Below are positions 37,338-53,500 of a DNA stretch of 64,000 bases, piece after piece. How positions within the stretch are numbered: position 1 is the first letter of the stretch; each line of letters starts with the position of its first letter. The DNA is taken from NCBI GenBank assembly GCA_964016885.1, contig OZ024743.1, forward strand, positions 75,851,240 through 75,915,239. Reading direction: 5' to 3'. The stretch comes from Eledone cirrhosa. Taxonomy: Eukaryota > Mollusca > Cephalopoda > Octopoda > Eledonidae. Both the position numbers and the translations under genes were made by a program. The notes under the pieces are model-generated. The model was not told the origin of the DNA and did no database searches. It saw nothing but the letters and a program-made list of their open reading frames with translations.

Positions 37338-39457
37338 TCTATTGTATTATATATAGCTAGTGAGGTCTATTGTATTATATATAGCTGGTGAGGTCTATTG
37401 TATTATATATAGCTAGTGAAGTCTATTGTATTATATATAGCTAGTGAGGTCTATTGTATTATATAAAGCCAGTGAGGTCTATTTTATTATATATAGCTAG
37501 TGAGGTCTATTGTATTATATATAGCTGGTAAGGTCTATTGTGTTATATATAGCTAGTGAGGTCTATTGTATTAGATATAGCTAGTGAGGGCTATTGTATT
37601 ATATATAGCTGGTGAAGTCTATTGTATTATATATAACTAGTGAGGGCTATTGTATTATATATGGCTAGTCATGTCTATTGTATTATATATAGCTAGTGAG
37701 GTCTATTGTATTATATATAGCTGGTGAGGTCTCTTGTATTATATATAGCTGGTGAGGTCTATTGTATTATATATAGCTAGTGAGGGCTATTGTATTATAT
37801 ATGGCTAGTCATTTCTATTGTATTATATATAGCTAGTGAGGTCTATCGTATTATATAAAGCCAGTGAGGTCTATTTTATTTTATATAGCTAGTGAGGTCT
37901 ATTGTATTATATATATCTGGTGAGGTCTATTGTATTATATATAGCTAGTGAAGTCTATTGTATTATATATAGCTAGTGAGGTCTATTGTATTATATATAG
38001 CTGGTGAGCTCTATTGTATTATATATAGCTAGAGAGGTCTATTGTATTATATATAGCTGGTGAGGTCTATTGTATTATATATAGCTAGTGAGGTCTATTG
38101 TATTATATATAGCTAGTGAGGTCTATTGTATTATATATAGCTGGTGAGCTCTATTGTATTATATATAGCTAGAGAGCTCTATTGTATTATATATAGCTAG
38201 TGAGGTCTATTGTATTATATATAGCTAGTGAGGTCTATTGTATTATATATAGCTAGTGAGGTCTATTGTATTATATATAGCTAGTGAGGTCTATTGTATT
38301 ATATATAGCTAGTGAGGTCTATTGTATTATATATAGCTGGTGGAGTCTATTGTATTATATATAGCTGGTGAGGTCTATTGTATTATATATAGCTGGTGAG
38401 GTCTTTTTTATTATATATAGCTGGTGCGGTCTATTGAATTATATATAGCTAGTGATGACTATTGTATTATATATAGCTGGAGAGGTCTATTGTATTTTAT
38501 ATAGCTGGTGCGGTCTATTGTATTATATACAGTTAGGTGAGGTCTATTGTATCATATATAGCTAGTGAGGTCTATTTTATTATATATAGCTAGTGAAGTC
38601 TATTGTATTATATATAGCTAGTGAGGTCTATCGTATTATATATAGCTGGTGAGGTCTATTGTATTATATATAGCTGGTGAAGTCTATTGTATTATATATA
38701 GCTGGTGAGGTCTATTGTATTATATATAGATAGTGAGGTCTATTGTATTATATATAGCTAGAGAGGTCTATTGTATTATATATAGTTGGTGAGGTCTATT
38801 GTATTATATATAGCTAGTGAGGTCTATTGTATTATATATAGCTGGTGAGCTCTATTGTATTATATATAGCTGGTGAGGTCTATTGAATTATATATAGCTG
38901 GTGCGGTCTATTGTATTATATATAGTTAGGTGAGCTCTATTGTATTATATATGGCTAGTCATGTCTATTGTATGATATATAGCTGGTGAGGTCTATTGTA
39001 TTATATATAGCTGCTCCATTGTATTATATATAGCTGGTGAGGTCTATTGTATTATATATAGCTGTTGAGGTCTATTGTATTATATATAATTAGTGAGGTC
39101 TATTGTATTATATATAGCTGCTCTATTGTATTATATATAGCTAGTGAGGTCTATTGTATTATATATAGCTAGTGAGGTCTATTGTATTATATATAGCTGG
39201 TGAGGTCTATTTTATTATATATAGCTGGTGCGGTCTATTGAATTATATATAGCTGGTGAGGTCTATTGTATTATATATAGCTAGTGATGACTATTGTATT
39301 ATATATAGCTAGTGAGGTCTATTGTATCATATATAGCTGGTGAGGTCTATTGTATTATATATAGCTAGTGAGGTCTATTTTATTATATATAGCTAGTGCG
39401 GTCTATTGTATTATATATAGCTAGTGAGGTCTATTGTATTATATATAGCTGGTGAGC
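37338..39457 (+). repeat. 2,120-bp tandem superrepeat, copy 1
   Basis: Markers AACTAGTGAGGGC (37635), TATTAGATATAGC (near 37570), GTCATTTCTATTG (near 37809), GCTGGTGGAGTC (near 38336) and TATACAGTTAGG (C at 38530) all recur 2,120 bp downstream (for example 39755 and 40650). The start is set by the change from GGTAAGGTCT (37331) to GGTGAGCTCT at the matching place in copy 2 (39451). Confidence 0.85.
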
Positions 39458-41577
39458 TCTATTGTATTATATATAGCTAGTGAGGTCTATTGTATTATAT
39501 ATAGCTGGTGAGGTCTATTGTATTATATATAGCTAGTGAAGTCTATTGTATTATATATAGCTAGTGAGGTCTATTGTATTATATAAAGCCAGTGAGGTCT
39601 ATTTTATTATATATAGCTAGTGAGGTCTATTGTATTATATATAGCTGGTAAGGTCTATTGTGTTATATATAGCTAGTGAGGTCTATTGTATTAGATATAG
39701 CTAGTGAGGGCTATTGTATTATATATAGCTGGTGAAGTCTATTGTATTATATATAACTAGTGAGGGCTATTGTATTATATATGGCTAGTCATGTCTATTG
39801 TATTATATATAGCTAGTGAGGTCTATTGTATTATATATAGCTGGTGAGGTCTCTTGTATTATATATAGCTGGTGAGGTCTATTGTATTATATATAGCTAG
39901 TGAGGGCTATTGTATTATATATGGCTAGTCATTTCTATTGTATTATATATAGCTAGTGAGGTCTATCGTATTATATAAAGCCAGTGAGGTCTATTTTATT
40001 TTATATAGCTAGTGAGGTCTATTGTATTATATATATCTGGTGAGGTCTATTGTATTATATATAGCTAGTGAAGTCTATTGTATTATATATAGCTAGTGAG
40101 GTCTATTGTATTATATATAGCTGGTGAGCTCTATTGTATTATATATAGCTAGAGAGGTCTATTGTATTATATATAGCTGGTGAGGTCTATTGTATTATAT
40201 ATAGCTAGTGAGGTCTATTGTATTATATATAGCTAGTGAGGTCTATTGTATTATATATAGCTGGTGAGCTCTATTGTATTATATATAGCTAGAGAGCTCT
40301 ATTGTATTATATATAGCTAGTGAGGTCTATTGTATTATATATAGCTAGTGAGGTCTATTGTATTATATATAGCTAGTGAGGTCTATTGTATTATATATAG
40401 CTAGTGAGGTCTATTGTATTATATATAGCTAGTGAGGTCTATTGTATTATATATAGCTGGTGGAGTCTATTGTATTATATATAGCTGGTGAGGTCTATTG
40501 TATTATATATAGCTGGTGAGGTCTTTTTTATTATATATAGCTGGTGCGGTCTATTGAATTATATATAGCTAGTGATGACTATTGTATTATATATAGCTAG
40601 AGAGGTCTATTGTATTTTATATAGCTGGTGCGGTCTATTGTATTATATACAGTTAGGTGAGGTCTATTGTATCATATATAGCTAGTGAGGTCTATTTTAT
40701 TATATATAGCTAGTGAAGTCTATTGTATTATATATAGCTAGTGAGGTCTATCGTATTATATATAGCTGGTGAGGTCTATTGTATTATATATAGCTGGTGA
40801 AGTCTATTGTATTATATATAGCTGGTGAGGTCTATTGTATTATATATAGATAGTGAGGTCTATTGTATTATATATAGCTAGAGAGGTCTATTGTATTATA
40901 TATAGTTGGTGAGGTCTATTGTATTATATATAGCTAGTGAGGTCTATTGTATTATATATAGCTGGTGAGCTCTATTGTATTATATATAGCTGGTGAGGTC
41001 TATTGAATTATATATAGCTGGTGCGGTCTATTGTATTATATATAGTTAGGTGAGCTCTATTGTATTATATATGGCTAGTCATGTCTATTGTATGATATAT
41101 AGCTGGTGAGGTCTATTGTATTATATATAGCTGCTCCATTGTATTATATATAGCTGGTGAGGTCTATTGTATTATATATAGCTGTTGAGGTCTATTGTAT
41201 TATATATAATTAGTGAGGTCTATTGTATTATATATAGCTGCTCTATTGTATTATATATAGCTAGTGAGGTCTATTGTATTATATATAGCTAGTGAGGTCT
41301 ATTGTATTATATATAGCTGGTGAGGTCTATTTTATTATATATAGCTGGTGCGGTCTATTGAATTATATATAGCTGGTGAGGTCTATTGTATTATATATAG
41401 CTAGTGATGACTATTGTATTATATATAGCTAGTGAGGTCTATTGTATCATATATAGCTGGTGAGGTCTATTGTATTATATATAGCTAGTGAGGTCTATTT
41501 TATTATATATAGCTAGTGCGGTCTATTGTATTATATATAGCTAGTGAGGTCTATTGTATTATATATAGCTGGTGAGC
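39458..41577 (+). repeat. 2,120-bp tandem superrepeat, copy 2
   Basis: This follows copy 1 directly and is almost identical by eye. One difference I saw is GCTAGAGAGG near 40588, where copy 1 has GCTGGAGAGG near 38468. After about 41598 it continues GCTGGTGAAGTC, as the sequence does near 37021, consistent with unequal exchange at homologous monomers. Confidence 0.85.
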
Positions 41578-44500
41578 TCTATTGTATTATATATAGCTGG
41601 TGAAGTCTATTGTATTATATATAGCTGGTGAGGTCTCTTGTATTATATATAGCTGGTGAGGTCTATTGTATTATATATAGCTAGTGAGGTCTATTGGATT
41701 ATATATAGCTGGTGCGGTCTATTGTATTATATATAGCTAGTGAGGGCTATTGTATTATATATGGCTAGTCATGTCTATTGTATTATATATACCTGGTGAG
41801 GTCTATTGTATTATATATATCTGGTGAAGTTTATCGTATGATATATAGCTGGTGAGGTCTATTGTATTATATATAGCTGGTGAGGTCTATTGTATTATAT
41901 ATAGCTAGTGAGGTCTATTGTATTATATATAGCTGGTGAGGTCTATTGTATTATATATAGCTAGTGGGGGCTATTGTATTATATATGGCTAGTCATGTCT
42001 ATTGTTTTATATATAGCTAGTGAGGTCTATTGTATTAAATAAAGCTAGTGAGGTCTATTTTATTATATATAGCTAGTGAGGTCTATTGTATTATATATAG
42101 CTGGTGAGGTCTATTGTATTATATATAGCTAGTGAGGTCTATTTTATTATATATAGCTGGTGAGGTCTATTGTATTATATATAGCTGGTGAGGTCTCTTG
42201 TATTATATATAGCTGCTCTATTGTATTATATATAGCTAGTGAGGTCTATTGTATTATATATAGCTAGTGAGGTCTATTGTATTATATATAGCTAGTGCGG
42301 TCTATTGTATTATAAATAGCTAGTGAGGTCTATTGTATTATATATAGCTGGTGAAGTCTATTGTATTATATATAGCTGGTGAGGTTTCTTGTATTATATA
42401 TAGCTGGTGAAGTCTATTGTATTATATATAGCTGGTGAGGTCTCTTGTATTATATATAGCTGCTCTATTGTATTATATATAGCTAGTGAGGTCTATTGTA
42501 TTATATATAGCTAGTGAGGTCTATTGTATTATATATAGCTGGTGAGGTCTATTTTATTATATATAGCTGGTGCGGTCTATTGAATTATATATAGCTAGTG
42601 ATGACTATTGTATTATATATAGCTAGTGAGGTCTATTGTATCATATATAGCTGGTGATGTTTATTGTATTATATATAGCTAGTGAGGTCTATTTTATTAT
42701 ATATAGCTAGAGCGGTCTATTGTATTATATATAGCTAGTGAGGTCTATTGTATTATATATAGCTGGTGAAGTCTATTGTATTATATATAGCTGGTGAGGT
42801 CTCTTGTATTATATATAGCTGGTGAAGTCTATTGTATTATATATAGCTGGTGAGGTCTCTTGTATTATATATAGCTGGTGAGGTCTATTGTATTATATAT
42901 AGCTGTTGAGGTCTATTGTATTATATATAGCTAGTGAGGTCTATTGTATTATATATAGCTGGTGAAGTCTATTGTATTATATATAGCTGGTGAGGCCTCT
43001 TGTATTATATATAGCTGGTGAAGTCTATTGTATTATATATAACTAGTGAGGGCTATTGTATTATATATGGCTAGTCATGTCTATTGTATTATATATAGCT
43101 AGTGAGGTCTATCGTATTATATAAAGCCAGTGAGTTCTATTTTATTTTATATAGCTAGTGAGGTCTATTGTATTATATATATCTGGTGAGGTCTATTGTA
43201 TTATATATAGCTAGTGAGGTCTATTGTATTATATATAGCTAGTGAGGTCTATTGTATTATATATAGCTGGTGAGCTCTATTGTATTATATATAGCTAGAG
43301 AGGTCTATTGTATTATATATAGCTGGTGAGGTCTATTGTATTATATATAGCTAGTGAGGTCTATTGTATTATATATAGCTAGTGATGTCTATTGTATTAT
43401 ATATAGCTAGTGAGGTCTATTGTATTATATATAACTAGTGAGGTCTATTGTATTATATATAGCTAGTGAGGTCTATTGTATTATATATAGCTGGTGAAGT
43501 CTATTGTATTATATATAGCTGGTGAGGTCTATTTTATTATATATAGCTGGTGCGGTCTATTGAATTATATATAGCTAGTGATGACTATTGTATTATATAT
43601 AGCTAGTGAGGTCTATTGTATTTTATATAGCTGGTGCGGTCTATTGTATTATATACAGTTAGGTGAGGTCTATTGTATCATATATAGCTAGTGACGTCTA
43701 TTTTATTATATATAGCTAGTGAGGTCTATTGTATTATATATAGCTAGTGAGGTCTATTGTATTATATATAGCTGATGAGGTCTATTGTATTATATATAGC
43801 TGGTGAAGTCTATTGTATTATATATAGCTGGTGATGTCTATTGTATTATATATACATAGTGAGGTCTATTGTATTATATATAGCTAGAGAGGTCTATTGT
43901 ATTATATATAGCTGGTGAGGTCTATTGTATTATATATAGCTAGTGAGGTCTATTGTATTATATATAGCTGGTGAGCTCTATTGTATTATATATAGCTGGT
44001 GCGGTCTATTGTATTATATATAGTTAGGTGAGCTCTATTGTATTATATATGGCTAGTCATGTCTATTGTATCATATATAGCTGGTGAGGTCTATTGTATT
44101 ATATATAGCTGCTCTATTGTATTATATATAGCTAGTGAGGTCTATTGTATTATATATAGCTAGTGAGGTCTATTGTATTATATATAGCTGGTGAGGTCTA
44201 TTGTATTATATAAAGCTAGTGAGGTCTATTTTATTATATATAGCTAGTGAGGTCTATTTTATTATATATAGCTAGTGCGGTCTATTGTATTATATATAGC
44301 TAGTGAGGTCTATTGTATTATATATAGCTGGTGAAGTCTATTGTATTATATATAGCTGGTGAGGTCTCTTGTATTATATATAGCTGGTGAAGTCTATTGA
44401 ATTATATATAGCTGGTGAGGTCTCTTGTATTATATATAGCTGCTCTATTGTATTATATATAGCTAGTGAGGTCTATTGTATTATATATAGCTAGTGAAGT

Positions 44501-47500
44501 CTATTGTATTATATATAGCTGGTGAGTTCTATTTTATTATATATAGCAGGTGCGGTCTATTGAATTATATATAGCTAGTGATGACTATTGTATTATATAT
44601 AGCTAGTGAGGTCTATTGTATCATATATAGCTGGTGAGGTCTATTGTAATATATATAGCTAGTGAGGTCTATTTTATTATATATAGCTAGTGCGGTCTAT
44701 TGTATTATATATAGCTGGTGAGGTCTCTTGTATTATATATAGCTGGTGAGGTCTATTGTATTATATATAGCTAGTGAGGGCTATTGTATTATATATGGCT
44801 AGTCATGTCTATTGTATTATATATAGCTAGTGAGGTCTATCGTATTATATAAAGCCAGTGAGGGGTCTATTTTATTTTATATAGCTAGTGAGGTCTATTG
44901 TATTATATATAGCTAGTGAGGTCTATTGTATTATATATAGCTGGTGAGCTCTAATGTATTATATATAGCTAGAGAGGTCTATAGTATTATATATAGATGG
45001 TGAGGTCTATTGTATTATATATAGCTAGTGAGGTCTATTGTATTATATATAGCTAGTGAGGTCTATTGTATTATATATAGCTGGTGAGGTCTATTGTATT
45101 ATATATAGCTAGTGAGGGCTATTGTATTATATATGGCTAGTCATGTCTATTGTATTATATATAGCTAGTGAGGTCTATTGTATTATATAAAGCTAGTGAG
45201 GTCTATTTTATTATATATAGCTAGTGAGGTCTATTTTATTATATATAGCTAGTGCGGTCTATTGTATTATATATAGCTAGTGAGGTCTATTGTATTATAT
45301 ATAGCTGGTGAAGTCTATTGTATTATATATAGCTGGTGAGGTCTCTTGTATTATATATAGCTGGTGAAGTCTATTGTATTATATATAGCTGGTGAGGTCT
45401 CTTGTATTATATATAGCTGCTCTATTGTATTATATATAGCTAGTGAGGTCTATTGTATTATATATAGCTAGTGAGGTCTATTGTATTATATATAGCTGGT
45501 GAGGTCTATTTTATTATATATAGCTGGTGCGGTCTATTGAATTATATATAGCTAGTGATGACTATTGTATTATATATAGTTAGTGAGGTCTATTGTATCA
45601 TATATAGCTGGTGAGGTCTATTGTATCATATATAGCTAGTGAGGTCTATTTTATTATATATAGCTAGTGCGGTCTATTGTATTATATAGAGCTAGTGAGG
45701 TCTATTGTATTATATATAGCTGGTGAAGTCTATTGTATTATATATAGCTGGTGAGGTCTCTTGTATTATATATAGCTGGTGAAGTCTATTGTATTATATA
45801 TAGCTGGTGAGGTCTCTTGTATTATATATAGCTGGTGAGGTCTATTGTATTATATATAGCTGGTGAGGTCTATTGTATTATATATAGCTAGTGAGGTCTA
45901 TTGTATTATATATAGCTGGTGAAGTCTATTGTATTATATATAGCTGGTGAGGCCTCTTGTATTATATATAGCTGGTGAAGTCTATTGTATTATATATAAC
46001 TAGTGAGGGCTATTGTATTATATATAGCTGGTGAGGTCTATTGTATTATATATAGCTGGTGAAGTCTATTGTATTATATATAGCTGGTGAGGTCTATTGT
46101 ATTATATATACATAGTGAGGTCTATTGTATTATATATAGCTAGAGAGGTCTATTGTATTATATATAGCTGGTGAGGTCTATTGTATTATATATAGCTAGT
46201 GAGGTCTATTATATTATATATATCTGGTGAGGTCCATTGTATTATATATAGTTAGGTGAGCTCTATTGTATTATATATGGCTAGTCATGTCTATTGTATC
46301 ATATATAGCTGGTGAGGTCTATTGTATTATATATAGCTGCTCCATTGTATTATATATAGCTGGTGAGGTCTATTGTATTATATATAGCTGTTGAGGTCTA
46401 TTGTATTATATATAACTAGTGAGGTCTATTGTATTATATATAGCTGCTCTATTGTATTATATATAGCTAGTGAGGTCTATTGTATTATATATAGCTAGTG
46501 AGGTCTATTGTATTATATATAGCTGGTGAGGTCTATTTTATTATATATAGCTGGTGCGGTCTATTGAATTATATATAGCTGGTGAGGTCTATTGTATTAT
46601 ATATAGCTAGTGATGACTATTGTATTATATATAGCTGGTGAGGTCTATTGTATCATATATAGCTGGTGAGGTCTATTGTATTATATATAGCTAGTGAGGT
46701 CTATTTTATTATATATAGCTAGTGCGGTCTATTGTATTATATATAGCTAGTGAGGTCTATTGTATAATATATAGCTGGTGAGGTCTATTGTATTATATAT
46801 AGCTGGTGAAGTCTATTGTATTATATATAGCTGCTGAGGTCTCTTGTATTATATATAGCTGGTGAGGTCTATTGTATTATATATAGCTAGTGAGGTATAT
46901 TGTATTATATATAGATGGTGAGGTCTATTGTATTATATATAGCTAGTGAGGGCTATTGTATTATATATGGCTAGACATGTCTATTGTATAATATATACCT
47001 GGTGAGGTCTATTGTATTATATATAGCTAGTGAGGTCTATTGTATTATATATAGCTAGTGAGGTCTATTGTATTATATAAAGCTAGTGAGGTCTATTTTA
47101 TTATATATAGCTAGTGAGGTCTATTGTATTATATATATCTGGTGAGGTCTATTGTATTATATATAGCTAGTGACGTCTATTGTATTATATATATCTGGTG
47201 AGGTCTATTGTATTATATATAGCTGGTGAGGTCTATTGTATTATATATAGCTAGTGAGGTCTATTGTATTATATATAGCTGGTGAGGTCTATTGTATTAT
47301 ATATATCTGGTGAAGTTTATTGTATGATATATAGCTGGTGAGGTCTATTGTATTATATATAGCTGGTGAAGTCTATTGTATTATATATAGCTAGTGAGGT
47401 CTATTGTATTATATATAGCTGGTGAGGTCTATTGTATTATATATAGCTAGTGAGGGCTATTGTATTATATATGGCTAGTCATGTCTATTGTATTATATAT

Positions 47501-50500
47501 AGATAGTGAGGTCTATTGTATTATATAAAGCTAGTGAGGTCTATTTTATTATATATAGCTAGTGAGGTCTATTTTATTATATATAGCTAGTGCGGTCTAT
47601 TGTATTATATATAGCTAGTGAGGTCTATTGTATCATATATAGCTGGTGAGGTCTATTGTATTATATATAGCTAGTGAGGTCTATTTTATTATATATAGCT
47701 AGTGCGGTCTATTGTATTATATATAGCTGGTGAGGTCTCCTGTATTATATATAGCTGGTGAGGTCTATTGTATTATATATAGCTAGTGAGGGCTATTGTA
47801 TTATATATGGCTAGTCATGTCTATTGTATTATATATAGCTAGTGAGGTCTATCGTATTATATAAAGCCAGTGAGGGGTCTATTTTATTTTATATAGCTAG
47901 TGAGGTCTATTGTATTATATATAGCTAGTGAGGTCTATTGTATTATATATAGCTGGTGAGCTCTAATGTATTATATATAGCTAGAGAGGTCTATAGTATT
48001 ATATATAGATGGTGAGGTCTATTGTATTATATATAGCTAGTGAGGTCTATTGTATTATATATAGCTAGTGAGGTCTATTGTATTATATATAGCTGGTGAG
48101 GTCTATTGTATTATATATAGCTGGTGAGGTCTATAGTATTATATATAGCTGGTGAGGTCTATTGTATTATATATAGCTAGTGAGGTCTATTGTATTATAT
48201 ATAGCTAGTGAGGTCTATTGTATTATATATAGCTGGTGAGCTCTATTGTATTATATATAGCTAGAGAGCTCTATTGTATTATATATAGCTAGTGAGGTCT
48301 ATTGTATTATATATAGCTAGTGAGGTCTATTGTATTATATATAGCTAGTGAGGTCTATTGTATTATATATAGTTAGTGAGGTCTATTGTATTATATATAA
48401 CTAGTGAGGTCTATTGTATTATATATAGCTAGTGAGGTCTATTGTATTATATATAGCTGGTGAAGTCTATTGTATTATATATAGCTGGTGAGGTCTATTG
48501 TATTATATATAGCTGGTGAGGTCTATTTTATTATATATAGCTGGTGCGGTCTATTGAATTATATATAGCTAGTGATGACTATTGTATTATATATAGCTAG
48601 TTAGGTCTATTGTATTTTATATAGCTGGTGCGGTCTATTGTATTATATACAGTTAGGTGAGGTCTATTGTAACATATATAGCTAGTGAGGTCTATTTTAT
48701 TATATATAGCTAGTGAGGTCTATTGTATTATATATAGCTAGTGAGGTGTATTGTATTATATATAGCTGGTGAGGTCTATTGTATTATATATAGCTGGTGA
48801 AGTCTGTTGTATTATATATAGCTGGTGAGGTCTATTGTATTATATATAGATAGTGAGGTCTATTGTATTATATAAAGCTAGAGTGGTCTATTGTATTATA
48901 TATAGCTGGTGAGGTCTATTGTATTATATATAGCTAGTGAGGTCTATTGTATTATATATAGCTGGTGAGCTCTATTGTATTATATATAGCTGGTGAGGTC
49001 TATTGAATTATATATAGCTGGTGCGGTCTATTGTATTATATATAGTTAGGTGAGCTCTATTGTATTATATATGTCTAGTCATGTCTATTGTTTCATATAT
49101 AGCTGGTGAGGTCTATTGTATTATATATAGCTGCTCCATTGTATTATATATAGCTGGTGAGGTCTATTGTATTATATATAGCTGTTGAGGTCTATTGTAT
49201 TATATATAACTAGTGAGGTCTATTGTATTATATATAGCTGCTCTATTGTATTATATATAGCTAGTGAGTTCTATTGTATTATATATAGCTAGTGAGGTCT
49301 ATTGTATTATATATACTTGGTGAGGTCTATTTTATTATATATAGCTGGTGCGGTCTATTGAATTATATATAGCTGGTGAGGTCTATTGTATTATATAAAG
49401 CTAGTGATGACTATTGTATTATATATAGCAAGTGAGGTCTATTGTATTATATATAGCTGGTGAGGTCTATTGTATCATATATAGCTAGTGAAGTCTATTG
49501 TATTATATATAGCTAGTGAGGTCTATTGTATTATATAAAGCCAGTGAGGTCTATTTTATTATATATAGCTAGTGAGGTCTATTGTATTATATATAGCTGG
49601 TGAGGTCTATTGTGTTATATATAGCTAGAGAGGTCTATTGTATTATATATAGCTAGTGAGGGCTATTGTATTATATATAGCTGCTGAAGTCTATTGTATT
49701 ATATATAGCTAGTGAGGTCTATTGTATTATATATAGCTGGTGAGCTCTATTGTATTATATATAGCTAGAGAGGTCTATTGTATTATATATAGCTGGTGAG
49801 GTCTATTATATTATATATAGCTAGTGAGCTCTATTGTATTATATATAGCTAGTGAGGGCTATTGTATTATATATGGCTAGTCAAGTCTATTGTATTATAT
49901 ATAGCTAGTGAGGTCTATTGTATTATATAAAGCCAGTGAGGTGTATTTTATTATATATAGCTAGTGAGGTCTATTGTATTATATATAGCTGGTGAGGTCT
50001 ATTGTGTTATATATAGCTAGTGAGGTCTATTGTATTATATATAGCTAGTGAGGTCTATTGTATTATATATAGCTGGTGAGGTCTATTTTATTTTATACAG
50101 CTGGTGCGGTCTATTGAATTATATATAGCTAGTGATGACTATTGTATTATATATAGCTAGTGAGGTATATTGTATTTTATATAGCCGGTGCGGTCTATTG
50201 TATTATATATAGTTAGGTGAGGTCTATTGTATCATATATAGCTGGTGAGGTCTATTGTATTATATATAGCTAGTGAGGTCTATTTTATTATATATAGCTA
50301 GTGCGGTCTATTGTATTATATATAGCTAGTGAGGTCTATTGTATTATATATAGCTGGTGAGGTCTATTGTATTATATATAGCTGGCGAAGTCTATTGTAT
50401 TATATATAGCGGGTGAGGTCTATTGTATTATATATAGCTGGTGAGGTCTATTGTATTATATATAGCTAGTGAGGTCTATTGTATTATATATGGCTGGTGA

Positions 50501-53500
50501 GGTTTATTGTATTATATAAAGCTAGTGAGGTCTATTTTATTATATATAGGTAGTGAGGACTATTGTATTATATATGGCTAGTCATGTCTATGGTATTATA
50601 TATAGCTAGTGAGGTCTATTTTATTATATATAGCTGGTGAGGTCTATTGTATTATATATAGCTAGTGAGGTCTGTTGTATTATATATAGCTGGTGAGGTC
50701 TATTTTGTTATATATAGCTAGTGAGGACTATTGTATTATATATAGCTAGTGATGTCTATTGTATTATATGTAGCTGGTGAGGTCTATTGTGTTATATATA
50801 GCTGGTGAGCTCTATTATATTATATATAACTAGTGAGGTCTATTGTATTATATATAGCTGGTGAGGTGATTGTATTATATATAACTAGTGAGGGCTATTG
50901 TATTATATATGGCTAGTCATGTCTATTGTATTATATATAGCTAGTGAGGTCTATTGTATTATATATAGCTAGTGATGTCTATTGTATTATATATAGCTGG
51001 TGAGGTCTATTGTATTATATATAACTAGTGAGGTCTATTGTATTATATATAGCTGGTGAGGTGATTGTATTATATATAACTAGTGAGGGCTATTGTATTA
51101 TATATGGCTAGTCATGTCTATTGTATTATATATAGCTAGTGAGGTCTATTGTATTATATATAGCTGGTGAGGTCTCTTGTATTATATATAGCTGGTGAGG
51201 TCTATTGTATTATATATAGCTAGTGAGGGCTATTGTATTATATATGGCTAGTCATGTCTATTGTATTATATATAGCTAGTGAGGCCTATCGTATTATATA
51301 AAGCCAGTGAGGTCTATTTTATTTTATATAGCTAGTGAGGTCTATTGTATTATATATATCTGGTGAGGTCTATTGTATTATATATAGCTAGTGAGGTCTA
51401 TTGTATTATATATAGCTAGTGAGGTCTATTGTATTATATATAGCTGGTGAGCTCTATTGTATTATATATAGCTAGAGAGCTCTATTGTATTATATATAGC
51501 TAGTGAGGTCTATTGTATTATATATAGCTGGTGAAGTCTATTGTATTATATATAGCTGGTGAGGTCTATTGTATTATATATAGCTGGTGCGGTCTATTGT
51601 ATTATATACAGTTAGGTGAGGTCTATTGTATTATATATAGCTAGAGAGCTCTATTGTATTATATATAGCTAGTGAGGTCTATTGTATTATATATAGCTGG
51701 TGAGCTCTATTGTATTATATATAGCTAGAGAGCTCTATTGTTTTATATATAGCTAGTGATGTCTATTGTATTATATATAGCTGGTGAGGTCTATTGTATT
51801 ATATATAACTAGTGAGGTCTATTGTATTATATATAGCTGGTGAGGTCTATTGTATTATATATAACTAGTGAGGGCTATTGTATTATATATGGCTAGTCAT
51901 GTCTATTGTATTATATATAGCTAGTGAGGTCTATTGTATTATATATAGCTGGTGAGGTCTCTTGTATTATATATAGCTGGTGAGGTCTATTGTATTATAT
52001 ATAGCTAGTGAGGGCTATTGTATTATATATGGCTAGTCATGTCTATTGTATTATATATAGCTAGTGAGGCCTATCGTATTATATAAAGCCAGTGAGGTCT
52101 ATTTTATTTTATATAGCTAGTGAGGTCTATTGTATTATATATAACTAGTGAGGTCTATTGTATTATATATAGCTAGTGAGGTCTATTGTATTATATATAG
52201 CTGGTGAAGTCTATTGTATTATATATAGCTGGTGATGTCTATTGTATTATATATAGCTGGTGAGGTCTATTTTATTATATATAGCTGGTGCGGTCTATTG
52301 AATTATATATAGCTAGTGATGTCTATTGTATTATATATAGCTAGTGAGGTCTATTGTATTTTATATAGCTGGTGCGGTCTATTGTATTATATACAGTTAG
52401 GTGAGGTCTATTGTATCATATATAGCTAGTGAGGTCTATTTTATTATATATAGCTAGTGAGGTCTATTGTATTATATATAGCTAGTGAGGTCTATTGTAT
52501 TATATATAGCTGGTGAGGTCTATTGTATTATATATAGCTGGTGAAGTCTATTGTATTATATATAGCTGGTGAGGTCTATTGTATTATATATACATAGTGA
52601 GGTCTATTGTATTATATATAGCTAGAGAGGTCTGTTGTATTATATATAGCTGGTGAGGTCTATTGTATTATATATAGCTAGTGAGGTCTATTGTATTATA
52701 TATAGCTGGTGAGCTCTATTGTATTATATATAGCTGGTGCGGTCTATTGTATTATATATAGTTAGGTGAGCTCTATTGTATTATATATGGCTAGTCATGT
52801 CTATTGTATCATATATAGCTGGTGAGGTCTATTGTATTATATATAGCTGCTCCATTGTATTATATATAGCTAGTGAGGTCTATTGTATTATATATAGCTA
52901 GTGAGGTCTATTGTATTATATATAGCTGGTGAGGTCTATTTTATTATATATAGCTGGTGCGGTCTATTGAATTATATATAGCTGGTGATGACTATTGTAT
53001 TATATATAGCTAGTGAGGTCTATTGTATCATATATAGCTGGTGAGGTCTATTGTATTATATATAACTAGTGAGGTCTATTGTATTATATATAGCTGCTCT
53101 ATTGTATTATATATAGCTAGTGAGGTCTATTGTATTATATATAGCTAGTGAGGTCTATTGTATTATATATAGCTGGTGAGGTCTATTTTATTATATATAG
53201 CTGGTGCGGTCTATTGAATTATATATAGCTGGTGATGACTATTGTATTATATATAGCTAGTGAGGTCTATTGTATCATATATAGCTGGTGAGGTCTATTG
53301 TATTATATATAGCTAGTGAGGTCTATTTTATTATATATAGCTAGTGCGGTCTATTGTATTATATATAGCTAGTGAGGTCTATTGTATTATATATAGCTGG
53401 TGAGGTCTATTGTATTATATATAGCTGGTGAAGTCTATTGTATTATATATAGCTGGTGAGGTCTCTTGTATTATATATAGCTGGTGAGGTCTATTGTATT

